DNA of 64,000 nt from contig LSRX01000539.1 of assembly GCA_001939145.1 (NCBI GenBank), positions 387,052 to 451,051 of the forward strand, written 5' to 3'. The notes beneath the pieces are model-generated. The model made no database searches and was not told the origin of the DNA. It saw only the letters and a program-made list of their open reading frames with translations. The position numbers and the translations under genes were made by a program. The DNA comes from Symbiodinium microadriaticum (Eukaryota; Sar; Dinophyceae; Suessiales; Symbiodiniaceae). Below, piece after piece: positions 33,201 to 35,795 of the stretch (its first letter is position 1; each line of letters starts with the position of its first letter).

Positions 33201-35148
33201 AGTACCTTGCAACCTGGCTCGAAAACCCTACATCCATATGAACTTCGGCGCATGATCTAGGGGTCTGGCTGAGATTTGAGAGCTGAGTCCCCCGTTGACC
33301 CCTACAAACGCCCCAATTCTTTAAAAGCTTTCAGAACAAAGCCCCAGACTAAAGATACACACACACACACACCTGATTATCAAAAGCTGTATGAACGGAC
33401 CGAAGCTGAAATGACAGGATCGACCCGCAGAAGACTGTGCAGATCTCCATAAACTTCAAATCCGACAGGCCTCCGCGCGTTGGGGGTTTACGGTGCAACG
33501 CTGAGGCTTAACGGGTTTAAGGGTTTTGGGTTTAGGTGGGAAGGCTTAGCTTTCCCAGAAACTCCAAAAACGCTTCATTGAACATAATTACCTGAAATCC
33601 TATTGGGAATCTCCCCGTGGCTTAAAATGTAATGCTAACCGCGAGGTTTTTGGAGTCTCTGGGTTTTGGATTTGGGTTGGGGCTTCAACTAGAGTCCAGC
33701 CGTTTGGGTTACAGGTCAGGTGTTAGGGGTCAGGGTTTAGGGTTTAGGGTTGGGGTTGCTGGCAAGCACTTGGTGGCGTTGAGGTTTGCAGTTAAGGGAG
33801 CGGCGGTGCACCGGCAATCCCGGGAACGGCAAGGATCACGAACAAAACGGAACGGAACGAGACAAAGATTCTCAGAAAAGGAGGCCAGGTATCTCGGAAG
33901 TCTACCTGAAATCGCTTGAATGAGTTTTAGCAGGTCCGGAAAATTCCGTGGTAATATGGAGAAAGGCGCGAAACGAGATTTCTCCAGCTTCTGCAGATCA
34001 TGCGCTGACTCCGTCCAGAGAAAGACATCGGGTAGCCAGCAGAAGATGAATGCAGAAGCTAAATGGGTTTAGGGTTTAGGGGTCTGAGGTTAGGGTTGAT
34101 AGGGTTTTGGAAACGAGGAAGAATCATAGGTGATTGCTGGGAGGAACGCGGAAAGGGAGGAAAAGCCCATAAAAGTGCAGCACTGTTGGAGAAAGGGCCT
34201 GGGGCGCTATGCGTCCTCTAAGTGTCCTTCGCTTCTTCGTATCAGAGGACGAACCCTAAAGATCCCAAAATCATGCAGATGCCCCAAAAAGCCCGGAGGA
34301 CCATAATGCCTTTTTAAGCCGAATACTGATTGGCAAAAAACCTGCTCTTTCAGCGACCCTGAGCCCAAAAGCCTGGGCTTGGCTGTTCCAATCTCGATCA
34401 TGTCAGGCCACAAGGCGGTCGTCTCATCATCTCCTGCGACAAGGCAGCGCGGGGGTTTTCGGGCAGGGACCGTGGTTTAGGGGTTTAGGGGTTATAGGAT
34501 TATAGGGTTTAGGCTTTGGGGGTTGGGGGGTTTAGGGTTTGCTGTTTGGGTTTAGGGGTTATAGGGGTTTAGGGTTTAGGCTTTGGGGCTTAGGGATTAT
34601 GAGACACCCTGCAAAGGGCCCTGATTCAGCATTCTGTGCTCGAATTCGGAGCCAGGCTCGAGGGCTAGAACCGGGACATAATATGGGGGCCTTTAACAAT
34701 TAGAATAAGGTTTTGTTTTGGGGCCCATTATACTGTAAAGTATACTAATAAGGAACCACCCCCCCCCCCCCCCCAAAAAAAAAAAAAAGAAACAAGTGTT
34801 GGTCTTAGGCCCCTACATGAACCTGTCTTGAGTCTTCCCCGCTTTGAGCTCATACCTAATTCCTCCACATACTGTGAACCGAGACATCAATCCGAAAATC
34901 TAACCCCTCACCTTCATCGAATTCAAAGACTTGGCGCAGCAAAGCTGTACACCTGAAACCCTCATACTCTCCGAGCCCGACTCATCATGAGTTGAATCCG
35001 TTGCTGTTCCGCGCTTAGGGGTTCAGGTTTGGGGCTTTAATTAAGGGGTTCGGGTTTAAAGTTTAGGGTGTATTTAGGGTTCTGTCTTTCCTGCTGGCAG
35101 CTCCAGGTGTCCACGCCATGGATCTTCTTCTTGAAGGGCGAGCTCTAG
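172..35148 (+). CDS. HYDIN: HYDIN homologue (axonemal central-pair protein), 3' part, 38 micro-exons
   Basis: HYDIN is a very large protein of the C2 side of the ciliary central pair, built from ASH/MSP-like beta-sandwich repeats. Here its C-terminal ~620 residues are assembled from 38 islands of 22-79 bp (listed one by one below), all on the + strand and in the order expected from human HYDIN as I recall it. Landmarks include FGDLGAKFRFE, FSITPSEGF, VAFHPTPV, NWLHERQRFNV, FVVP-like and LIISCDK segments. All acceptors chosen are AG; donors are 24 GC, 6 GT, 5 GA and 2 others. With these sites 36 of 37 adjacent junctions keep the frame; only exon 25 to exon 27 needs an additional short exon. 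The last exon ends in TAG at 35146-35148, close to where HYDIN ends. The 5' part of the gene must lie upstream of the window. Identity as HYDIN is an inference from memory but rests on many independent, ordered matches. Confidence 0.85.
457..561. mobile_element. MITE-like inverted repeat, family M1
   Basis: About 105 bp beginning TACCTAGAGTCTCCATTG and ending in a diverged reverse complement (GACTATAGGTA). TA on both sides suggests a Tc1/mariner-type target duplication. Confidence 0.65.
598..702. repeat. Telomere-like tract (CCCTAAA)
   Basis: Roughly 13 imperfect heptamers with CCCTAAG and CCCGAAA variants. Confidence 0.85.
713..734. mobile_element. M1 half element
   Basis: One arm only (CTACAATGGAGACTATAGGTA), lying 18 bp before the exon 2 acceptor. 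Confidence 0.5.
752..805 (+). CDS. HYDIN: HYDIN exon 2
   Basis: Acceptor TGCTAG, reading VRLLHMSGTCHAIEMRLS; the SGTC is typical of an ASH-domain end. The end is uncertain: a GA donor at 806 keeps phase with exon 3, but the frame stays open to about 825 (SEQGPRSL). Confidence 0.6.
1508..1552. repeat. Telomere-like tract (TTTAGGG)
   Basis: Six TTTAGGG units in the opposite orientation to the tract at 598. Confidence 0.8.
1639..1744. mobile_element. MITE-like inverted repeat, family M2
   Basis: TA-flanked, 106 bp, with arms TGTTGATGATATAAATCCTGCA and its near-perfect reverse complement; the loop contains a CCTAAACTATGGGAATT motif shared with the copy at 7,646. Confidence 0.7.
1995..2060 (+). 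CDS. HYDIN: HYDIN exon 3
   Basis: Twenty-two codons ending RHSVFFGDVVVGSQ, the standard opening of an ASH repeat (FGDVxxG). Acceptor TCTGAG, GC donor CAG/GCAGGG. Confidence 0.75.
2796..2855 (+). CDS. HYDIN: HYDIN exon 4
   Basis: Reads ATKPVRLHNFGDLGAKFRFE after CGACAG; GC donor GAG/GCCGGA. HNFGDLGAKFRFE corresponds to the NTGDIGVRFRWD stretch of human HYDIN. One of the anchors of the assignment. Confidence 0.85.
3252..3311 (+). CDS. HYDIN: HYDIN exon 5
   Basis: Reads IGAKYAKIFSITPSEGFVRH after CTGCGCAG; GC donor CAC/GCCCTT. FSITPSEGF matches the FSISPEEGY motif that follows exon 4 in HYDIN. Confidence 0.8.
3957..4085. repeat. Telomere-like tract (CCCTAAA)
   Basis: Degenerate heptamers over about 130 bp, immediately before HYDIN exon 6. 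Confidence 0.75.
4117..4173 (+). CDS. HYDIN: HYDIN exon 6
   Basis: Reads EDIPLTVAFHPTPVPPGTR after GTCCCCAG; GA donor AGG/GAGAAG. LTVAFHPTPV is the EVTYHPTEV motif of HYDIN. The 5' limit could lie a few codons further upstream. Confidence 0.8.
4322..4425. repeat. CAT/CAG trinucleotide and hexamer repeat
   Basis: Eight CATCAG hexamers passing into CAG/CGG triplets. Lies inside the HYDIN intron after exon 6. Confidence 0.8.
4783..4934. repeat. Telomere-like tract with 60-bp periodicity
   Basis: CCCTAAA units alternating with CCCCCCTAAACCCTACT(G/T)AACCCTTAA blocks. Confidence 0.8.
5758..5859. mobile_element. MITE-like inverted repeat, family M4 (diverged)
   Basis: Begins TAGGGGCTTA and ends CCCTATTCTAATTCTTTAAGGCCGCTA, the characteristic right arm of M4. 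Confidence 0.5.
6044..6137. mobile_element. MITE-like inverted repeat, family M1
   Basis: Arms TGTAGTCTCCATTGTAGTTCC and GGAACTACAATGGAGAATATA around a GGGGTTACC core. Confidence 0.65.
6175..6225 (+). CDS. HYDIN: HYDIN exon 7
   Basis: Reads ARDIRCILEGHAPLTLE after GGCCCAG; GC donor GAG/GCCACC. Corresponds to NILCYIQGGSPLSLTL in HYDIN. The first four intron bases (GCCA) equal the first four bases of exon 8. Confidence 0.8.
6270..6365. repeat. Telomere-like tract (CCCTAAA)
   Basis: Degenerate heptamers following exon 7; a separate exon-like island at 6,428-6,467 lies after it. Confidence 0.75.
6470..6771. repeat. Telomere-like array with 90-bp higher-order unit
   Basis: About 300 bp of mixed TTTAGGG and TTTAGGGG. 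The marker variants TTTAGTGG and TTTAGGTG recur exactly 90 bp apart (6,571 and 6,661), so a multi-heptamer block was duplicated as a unit. Confidence 0.85.
7563..7606 (+). CDS. HYDIN: HYDIN exon 8
   Basis: Reads ASGKCVSQPGETKQ, ending in phase 2 before a GT donor (GTGCTC). Matches the SGVCVGPPAVKE segment. Acceptor AG lies inside a CCCTAAACC tract, so the telomere-like repeat forms the intron end. Confidence 0.75.
7646..7750. mobile_element. MITE-like inverted repeat, family M2
   Basis: TA-flanked, 105 bp; inverted relative to the copy at 1,639, with the same CATAGTTTAGGGTCCTTCAGG interior. Confidence 0.7.
8252..8295 (+). CDS. HYDIN: HYDIN exon 9
   Basis: Reads LLEFTAQVRTKTQN after GTGCAAG; GC donor GCCACT in phase 1. 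LEFTAQVRTKTQ matches VNFTCQVRSKHTQ. Confidence 0.8.
8349..8444. mobile_element. MITE-like inverted repeat, family M1 (best copy)
   Basis: 96 bp: TA then CCTATAGTCTCCATTG, ending CAATGGAGACTCTAGG then TA. Arms pair over about 26 bp. No coding capacity. Confidence 0.75.
8617..8861. repeat. Telomere-like array with tandem 95-bp duplication
   Basis: Units 8,672-8,766 and 8,767-8,861 are almost identical and both end CCTTGAAGCTGCAGG. One base is N at 8,767, next to the unit junction. A run of ten G follows. Confidence 0.8.
9222..9345. repeat. Head-to-head telomere-like tracts
   Basis: GGGTTTAGGGTTTAGG meets CCCTAAACCCTAAA twice (near 9,245 and 9,308), forming palindromes just before exon 10. Confidence 0.7.
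9355..9404 (+). CDS. HYDIN: HYDIN exon 10
   Basis: Reads FIVSNPTDTDWKLYPQ after CTCTGAG; GC donor CAG/GCGCCC. Matches ILLSNRTNQTWNLHP. Confidence 0.85.
9639..9686 (+). CDS. HYDIN: HYDIN exon 11
   Basis: Reads VVTQEPAGTSYFSCEK after a pyrimidine-rich GCTGGCAG acceptor; canonical GT donor GAGAAG/GTGGGT. Confidence 0.75.
9800..9863. mobile_element. M2 partial element
   Basis: Right part only (GAATTATGGTATATTCCTTAG ... GGTAATGCAGGATTTATATC). Confidence 0.45.
10200..10238 (+). CDS. HYDIN: HYDIN exon 12
   Basis: Reads EIVVPAKKDASVQ after GGGTCAG; GC donor CAG/GCCCGG. Corresponds to FITLEAHQQNKPY. Telomere-like tracts sit within about 30 bp on both sides. Confidence 0.8.
10250..10525. repeat. Telomere-like array (TTTAGGG/TTTAGGGG)
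   Basis: About 275 bp of degenerate repeats starting right after exon 12. Confidence 0.8.
10591..10709. mobile_element. MITE-like inverted repeat, family M8
   Basis: Arms CCTGGGCTCTTGT(GAAGGGATTTAAG) and CTTAAATGAAATCCCTGAACAAGAGCCCAGG, about 119 bp; only one copy seen. Confidence 0.6.
11339..11375 (+). CDS. HYDIN: HYDIN exon 13
   Basis: Reads VYYMPLTMTSAA plus one base, after CAGCCCAG. Matches ITYRPRTM. The 3' limit falls in GCAGA, which is repeated at the start of exon 14; pairing with an AG acceptor forces a non-standard AC donor, so the exact cut is unclear. Confidence 0.7.
11523..11625. mobile_element. MITE-like inverted repeat, family M5
   Basis: Arms GGGAGTTTCCGAAAATAAGGG and CCCTAGTTTCGGAAACCCCC around a GGATCC core. 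Confidence 0.65.
12297..12324 (+). CDS. HYDIN: HYDIN exon 14
   Basis: A 28-bp exon reading KHKGSIFV, matching KHQGTLFF. GA donor GG/GACAGCC; exon 15 begins with the same GACA. The intron that follows carries the first HNH endonuclease ORF. Confidence 0.75.
12325..14299 (+). other. HYDIN intron 14 hosting an HNH gene
   Basis: A 1,975-bp inferred GA-AG intron. Unlike most introns here it has almost no telomere-like sequence; the HNH ORF fills most of it. Confidence 0.65.
12899..14086 (+). CDS. Tandem HNH (NUMOD4/HNH_3-type) endonuclease-like protein, intron-nested copy 1
   Basis: A 395-residue protein in two similar halves. Each half has a short NUMOD4-like strand region (SSHGRVS, SNHGRVS), an HNH_3 core and a C-terminal helix-turn-helix-like NUMOD1 stretch (SVSNCIRG, RIDRICRG). 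Putative catalytic residues are H73 with N93-H94 (VNHLDGDSENN) and H261 with N280-H281 (VNHKDADRGNN). Such enzymes usually nick or cleave DNA as homing nucleases. The frame is open from 12,644, but I start at 12,899 because similarity to the second copy begins there with an equivalent ATG. It lies in the intron between HYDIN exons 14 and 15 and on the same strand. No splice signal is needed inside it. It may be an independently expressed selfish gene; nuclease activity is inferred. Confidence 0.8.
   Translation: MLRAAWIMRQPAFVSGSFRLLCCRALGVRYVSVGWQVSSHGRVSTATGRVHYGSLHCSGYRKVVIGNQLYNVHRLVAAAFLGPPPTPSCWQVNHLDGDSENNSLTNLQYVTPAENQRHSWATNPKRQTAAAKLGQAILWRPCGDEAWSFCPSQREAERLLGTPRGSVSNCIRGLARKSCGGGVWYEFKAATATVVERGSPPTEIWRPARYPGAPGIIPNLLVSNHGRVSQAKFGFGTISRGTLLRSGYYVVGRAGNYLLVHRAVAATFFGQPENLEIQVNHKDADRGNNHVNNLEYVTAAQDVQHALQRRSRRHKFGKAVQACYSSSDSSKRPWLDFDSIAAAARHTGVSWGRIDRICRGLGTSASWDFKFAEEKQIPGEVWRTVVLDGVRRSSH
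14300..14357 (+). CDS. HYDIN: HYDIN exon 15
   Basis: Reads TPDGNAVCYELEGEANAPE after ATGTGCAG; GT donor GAG/GTCGAT. Matches PLPDGTGWLYALHGTSELP. The string GAGGTCG at its 3' end recurs at the start of exon 16. Confidence 0.85.
14937..14987 (+). CDS. HYDIN: HYDIN exon 16
   Basis: Reads VGSRIEARVPCKKKHTQ after CTGGGAG; GC donor CAG/GCGGGC. Matches IYREVPCKTPYTE. CAGGCGG spans its end and recurs at the start of exon 17. Confidence 0.85.
15167..15198 (+). CDS. HYDIN: HYDIN exon 17
   Basis: A 32-bp exon reading AVPVKNWLHE in phase 2, after AAGCCAG; GC donor GCACTG. Joined to exon 18 it gives NWLHERQRFNV, aligned residue for residue with NWLNKPQRFRV. Confidence 0.85.
15614..15706. mobile_element. 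MITE-like inverted repeat, family M3 (diverged)
   Basis: TA-flanked, 93 bp, arms ACCCATAGGCCCATAAGCAG and TTCTTAGGAGCCTATGGGT. Confidence 0.65.
15747..15807 (+). CDS. HYDIN: HYDIN exon 18
   Basis: Reads QRFNVTTELLEPAPDTPQGQ after GCCACAG; GC donor CAG/GCCTCA. Matches QRFRVIVEILKPEKPD. A MITE-like inverted repeat ends 40 bp upstream. Confidence 0.85.
16009..16095. repeat. CT-rich and (CA)n simple repeat
   Basis: CTCTCTCCTCCCTCC passing into CTCGCTCG, CACACA and CACTCACT. Confidence 0.8.
16582..16679. mobile_element. MITE-like inverted repeat, family M7
   Basis: Arms AGGTTCCCCAGTAGCACCCTT and AAGGGGTTACTGGGGAACCT, 98 bp, in the intron before exon 19. Confidence 0.6.
16807..16849 (+). CDS. 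HYDIN: HYDIN exon 19
   Basis: Reads GISLQGVGTLDLPP after a pyrimidine-rich CGCCTTTCAG acceptor; GT donor GTCCTT in phase 1. Matches SITMKGLDYIDV. Confidence 0.8.
17558..17579 (+). CDS. HYDIN: HYDIN exon 20 (22-bp micro-exon)
   Basis: Only 22 bp, reading YRFSVY between split codons. With its neighbours it gives PPEYRFSVYAYHEGTA, matching SKKDYKLNFFSHKEGTY. GT donor GTGCGC. Confidence 0.7.
17783..17878. mobile_element. MITE-like inverted repeat, family M4 (best copy)
   Basis: TA-flanked, 96 bp; arms GGGGCCTTAATAATTCGAAT and ATTCTAATTGTTAAGGCCCC, pairing on through GGGTTTTGGGG. Confidence 0.75.
17997..18084. mobile_element. MITE-like inverted repeat, family M4
   Basis: TA-flanked, 88 bp; left arm GGAGCCTAAATAATTACC, right arm CTATTCTAATTATTAAGGCCCC. 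Confidence 0.65.
18277..18370. mobile_element. MITE-like inverted repeat, family M3
   Basis: 94 bp; arms ACCCATAGGCCCCTAAGTAG and CTACTTAGGGGCCTATGGGT are perfectly complementary, TA at both ends. Confidence 0.75.
18603..18655 (+). CDS. HYDIN: HYDIN exon 21
   Basis: Reads YHEGTALVRINLRSQDT after CTTTGAG; donor AG/GCAAGC, the classic GC consensus. Phase 1 joins exon 22 as QDTGEFMN. Confidence 0.85.
19435..19671. repeat. Telomere-like tracts with repeated exon-22 acceptor
   Basis: CCCTAAA heptamers interrupted at about 19,527 and 19,569 by AGGTGAGTTCATGAA, the same sequence that opens exon 22 at 19,670. Confidence 0.8.
19672..19742 (+). CDS. HYDIN: HYDIN exon 22
   Basis: Reads EFMNIEVKLEFYAAES and on to ATIKLE; GC donor GAG/GCTCCT. 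Matches EFLYYNVSFRV. Its acceptor and first 15 bases (AGGTGAGTTCATGAA) also occur twice upstream, at 19,527 and 19,569. Confidence 0.85.
20516..20610. mobile_element. MITE-like inverted repeat, family M3
   Basis: 95 bp, TA-flanked, almost identical to the copy at 18,277, including the TTTAGAATCC(TAT)AAAGGTAATCCC-like loop. Confidence 0.75.
20798..20862 (+). CDS. HYDIN: HYDIN exon 23
   Basis: Contains RQVVRHKIAVANPLMQ after CTTGCCAG; GC donor AG/GCGACC in phase 2. Matches VRQVASASIKLENPLP. Confidence 0.8.
21490..21544 (+). CDS. HYDIN: HYDIN exon 24
   Basis: Reads FTGTASEHFFRFHPETLE after CTCGACAG; GC donor GAG/GCTTCT. Sequence similarity is weak, but phase on both sides and the number of residues fit the gap between exons 23 and 25. 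Confidence 0.6.
22005..22045 (+). CDS. HYDIN: HYDIN exon 25
   Basis: Reads VPPRSEKTMELIF after CAGTGCAG; GC donor AG/GCACCA in phase 2. Matches VVPANSEGTFSFEF. Confidence 0.75.
22300..22321 (+). CDS. Possible HYDIN exon 26 (uncertain)
   Basis: Exons 25 and 27 differ in phase and about ten residues are missing between them. This 22-bp stretch, reading TYNRKGP between TTTCGAG and the perfect donor GTAAGT, would restore the frame. A rival at about 22,564-22,582 (KATVKQ) also would. Confidence 0.3.
22900..22999. mobile_element. MITE-like inverted repeat, family M4
   Basis: TA-flanked, 100 bp, sharing the left arm GGAGCCTAAATAATTACC with the copy at 17,997. Confidence 0.65.
23462..23524 (+). CDS. 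HYDIN: HYDIN exon 27
   Basis: Reads VM then LKSEQLGTYPYTVNWRATP after TATCACCAG; GC donor CCA/GCAGTG. Matches LTLHNTDLGYYQYELYLKATP. Confidence 0.85.
24197..24234 (+). CDS. HYDIN: HYDIN exon 28
   Basis: Reads GLERALVLKAPR after CGGGCAG; GC donor GG/GCCCCG in phase 2. Joined to exon 29 as KAPRGLGGSVVESF. Confidence 0.75.
25140..25375. repeat. Telomere-like array (CCCTAAA)
   Basis: Degenerate repeats with recurrent CTGGGAACCCTAAA inserts, before exon 29. Confidence 0.75.
25405..25453 (+). CDS. HYDIN: HYDIN exon 29
   Basis: Reads LGGSVVESFKFLHYAK after TGGGAAG; GC donor AAG/GCATTG. Matches LGSSQIILVKFINYTR. Confidence 0.85.
26170..26219 (+). CDS. HYDIN: HYDIN exon 30
   Basis: Reads GGVKYSAKVEAGTEDW after GCTGCCAG. 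The next bases ATACGC recur at the start of exon 31, so the cut cannot be placed; with an AG acceptor the donor would be AT. The join reads EDWQYASKV, as in TDFHAEKL. Confidence 0.75.
27430..27508 (+). CDS. HYDIN: HYDIN exon 31
   Basis: The longest exon here, 79 bp, containing YASKVTAPAVTSEAQ and VELGVRFQPS. GC donor TCG/GCCTCC. Matches the AEKLINAAP ... VEVLFEPS segment. Confidence 0.85.
28448..28500 (+). CDS. HYDIN: HYDIN exon 32
   Basis: Reads MLGECRAMLVITGAGGG after GCGACAG; GT donor GTGCGC in phase 2. Joined to exon 33 as GGGEYKALLTG, matching AGGEYIIPLFG. The following intron carries the second HNH ORF. Confidence 0.8.
28895..30079 (+). CDS. Tandem HNH (NUMOD4/HNH_3-type) endonuclease-like protein, intron-nested copy 2
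   Basis: A 394-residue paralogue of the ORF at 12,899, by eye about 70-75% identical over its whole length and with the same two-unit layout: NUMOD4-like, HNH_3 and NUMOD1-like, twice. The HNH signatures VNHLDGDRENN and VNHKDLNRGNN are intact, as are the VHR histidines ahead of them. Nucleotide similarity between the copies begins about 10 bp before the ATG and fades within about 40 bp after the stop, so the duplicated unit is essentially the gene. It sits in the intron between HYDIN exons 32 and 33, again on the gene's own strand. Both copies are open, which suggests selection or recent spread. Whether it is mobile or a free-standing homing nuclease is inference. Confidence 0.8.
   Translation: MVCAAWLMRQPAFVSGSFRLLRCSALGGRYASVGWQVSSHGRVSTTAGRIHYGSPHCSGYRYVMIGKQCYKVHRLVATAFLGPPPAPTCWMVNHLDGDRENNRLTNLQYVTPAENQRHSWATNLKRQTNAAKLGHAILWRPCGEEAWSFCHSQREAARLLGVSQGLISKCVRGVTRKSCGDGVWYEFKTAPLDEQRALPDEIWRPARYPAEPAIIPNLLVSNYGRISQAKSGFRFVSYGTRQRNGYYSVLRGGRHMLVHRVVAATFLGQPDAPDIHVNHKDLNRGNNHVKNLEYATAAQNSKHFWRMRSGDAHKSSGKAVQAYSIADSSGGSWLDFDSIAAAVRHTGMCRDKIVRICTGLGTDVSWAFRFAAEEQIPGEEWRPAVLEGARRLAP
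30614..30659 (+). CDS. HYDIN: HYDIN exon 33
   Basis: Reads YKALLTGFAQPPQPQ after CCCTCGCAG; GC donor CAG/GCAGGG. Matches YIIPLFGMALPPKPQ. Confidence 0.85.
31409..31438 (+). CDS. HYDIN: HYDIN exon 34
   Basis: A 30-bp exon reading GPITIMNGKQ after TTGCGCAG; GC donor CAG/GCTCAT. Matches GPFSIRAG. Confidence 0.75.
31711..31740. mobile_element. M4 fragment
   Basis: Right arm only (CTTCTAATTATTTCGGCCTCTA). Confidence 0.4.
32168..32221 (+). CDS. HYDIN: HYDIN exon 35
   Basis: Reads GVVEFRNPFDKPTDFSLQ after ACCGGCAG; GC donor CAG/GCCGGC. Matches IIIPFKNVFYHMVTFSI. Confidence 0.85.
32828..32868 (+). CDS. HYDIN: HYDIN exon 36
   Basis: Reads VDNPCFVVPMRAQ after ATCTGCAG; GA donor AG/GACCGT in phase 2. 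Matches VDNPAFTIRAGE. Confidence 0.85.
33418..33468 (+). CDS. HYDIN: HYDIN exon 37
   Basis: Reads IDPQKTVQISINFKSD after ATGACAG; GC donor AG/GCCTCC in phase 2. Matches RPKKINNITVSFEG. Confidence 0.85.
34407..34443 (+). CDS. HYDIN: HYDIN exon 38
   Basis: Reads PQGGRLIISCDK after CATGTCAG; GC donor AAG/GCAGCG. Matches TPITTKLTVSC. Confidence 0.8.
34682..34815. mobile_element. M4 element enlarged by a C/A run
   Basis: TA-flanked M4 with a poly-C then poly-A tract (about 34,758-34,790) in its right arm. Confidence 0.55.
35101..35148 (+). CDS. HYDIN: HYDIN terminal exon 39
   Basis: Reads LQVSTPWIFFLKGEL then TAG, after a strong polypyrimidine acceptor (TCTGTCTTTCCTGCTGGCAG). WIFFLKG matches the WVYYLKG at the human C-terminus, which supports a true gene end. 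Confidence 0.8.
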   Translation, partial: LQVSTPWIFFLKGEL

Positions 35149-35358
35149 GATGTTCTCTCCGCCCAAAGCTGCAAAGCCGGGCCCCTAAACCCTCACAACC
35201 CTAAACCCTAAACCCTACCCTAAACCCTAAACCCTAAACCCTACCCTAAACCCTAAACCAGTAGCCTGAACCCTGAAACCCTGAAGCCCTCAACTTCCAC
35301 TCCAGACCTTTCCTTCGGGGTCTTCGGTTCAAGATGCCTCCAGGTACTTTTAGCCTTG

Positions 35359-35449
35359 TGGGGGTTTCCGAAAATAGGGGACCCTTAACATAGTAGCCTA
35401 AATAGTGGGATCCTTATTATAAGGACCCCTTGTTGTCGGAAACTCCCTT
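35359..35449. mobile_element. MITE-like inverted repeat, family M5
   Basis: Arms GTGGGGGTTTCCGAAAAT and TTGTCGGAAACTCCC; same GGATCC core as the copy at 11,523. Confidence 0.65.
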
Positions 35450-35718
35450 GTGGTCTCCAAATCCCGTGGCAGACCCACAGTCCTTCGGCCCCACGACCGC
35501 CAAGTACGCTCTCAACCCAACCACAGGACTAAACCCTGAGCCTTCCAAAAGTGAAGCAGTTAGGTCCACGGGAAGCTTAGGGTAAGTCTGTTCTGATCTT
35601 CAGCCAGTCAGCAAGGGAGCCGCGCTTGGGTCCCCCAGCCTCAAATCTTGATGGGGATGTCTCGAAGAACATGGTAGTCCGCACATTCAAAGCCAGGCGT
35701 AAGCCACGAACCCTAATA

Positions 35719-35795
35719 TAGGGGCCTTAATAATTGGAATAGGGTTTTGGGGTATATTGTACTATAATCATAATGAGGAACCCCCCCAAAAAAAT
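35719..35795. mobile_element. M4 element, right arm lost
   Basis: Starts TAGGGGCCTTAATAATTGGAATAGGG and breaks off after a poly-C/A run. Confidence 0.5.
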
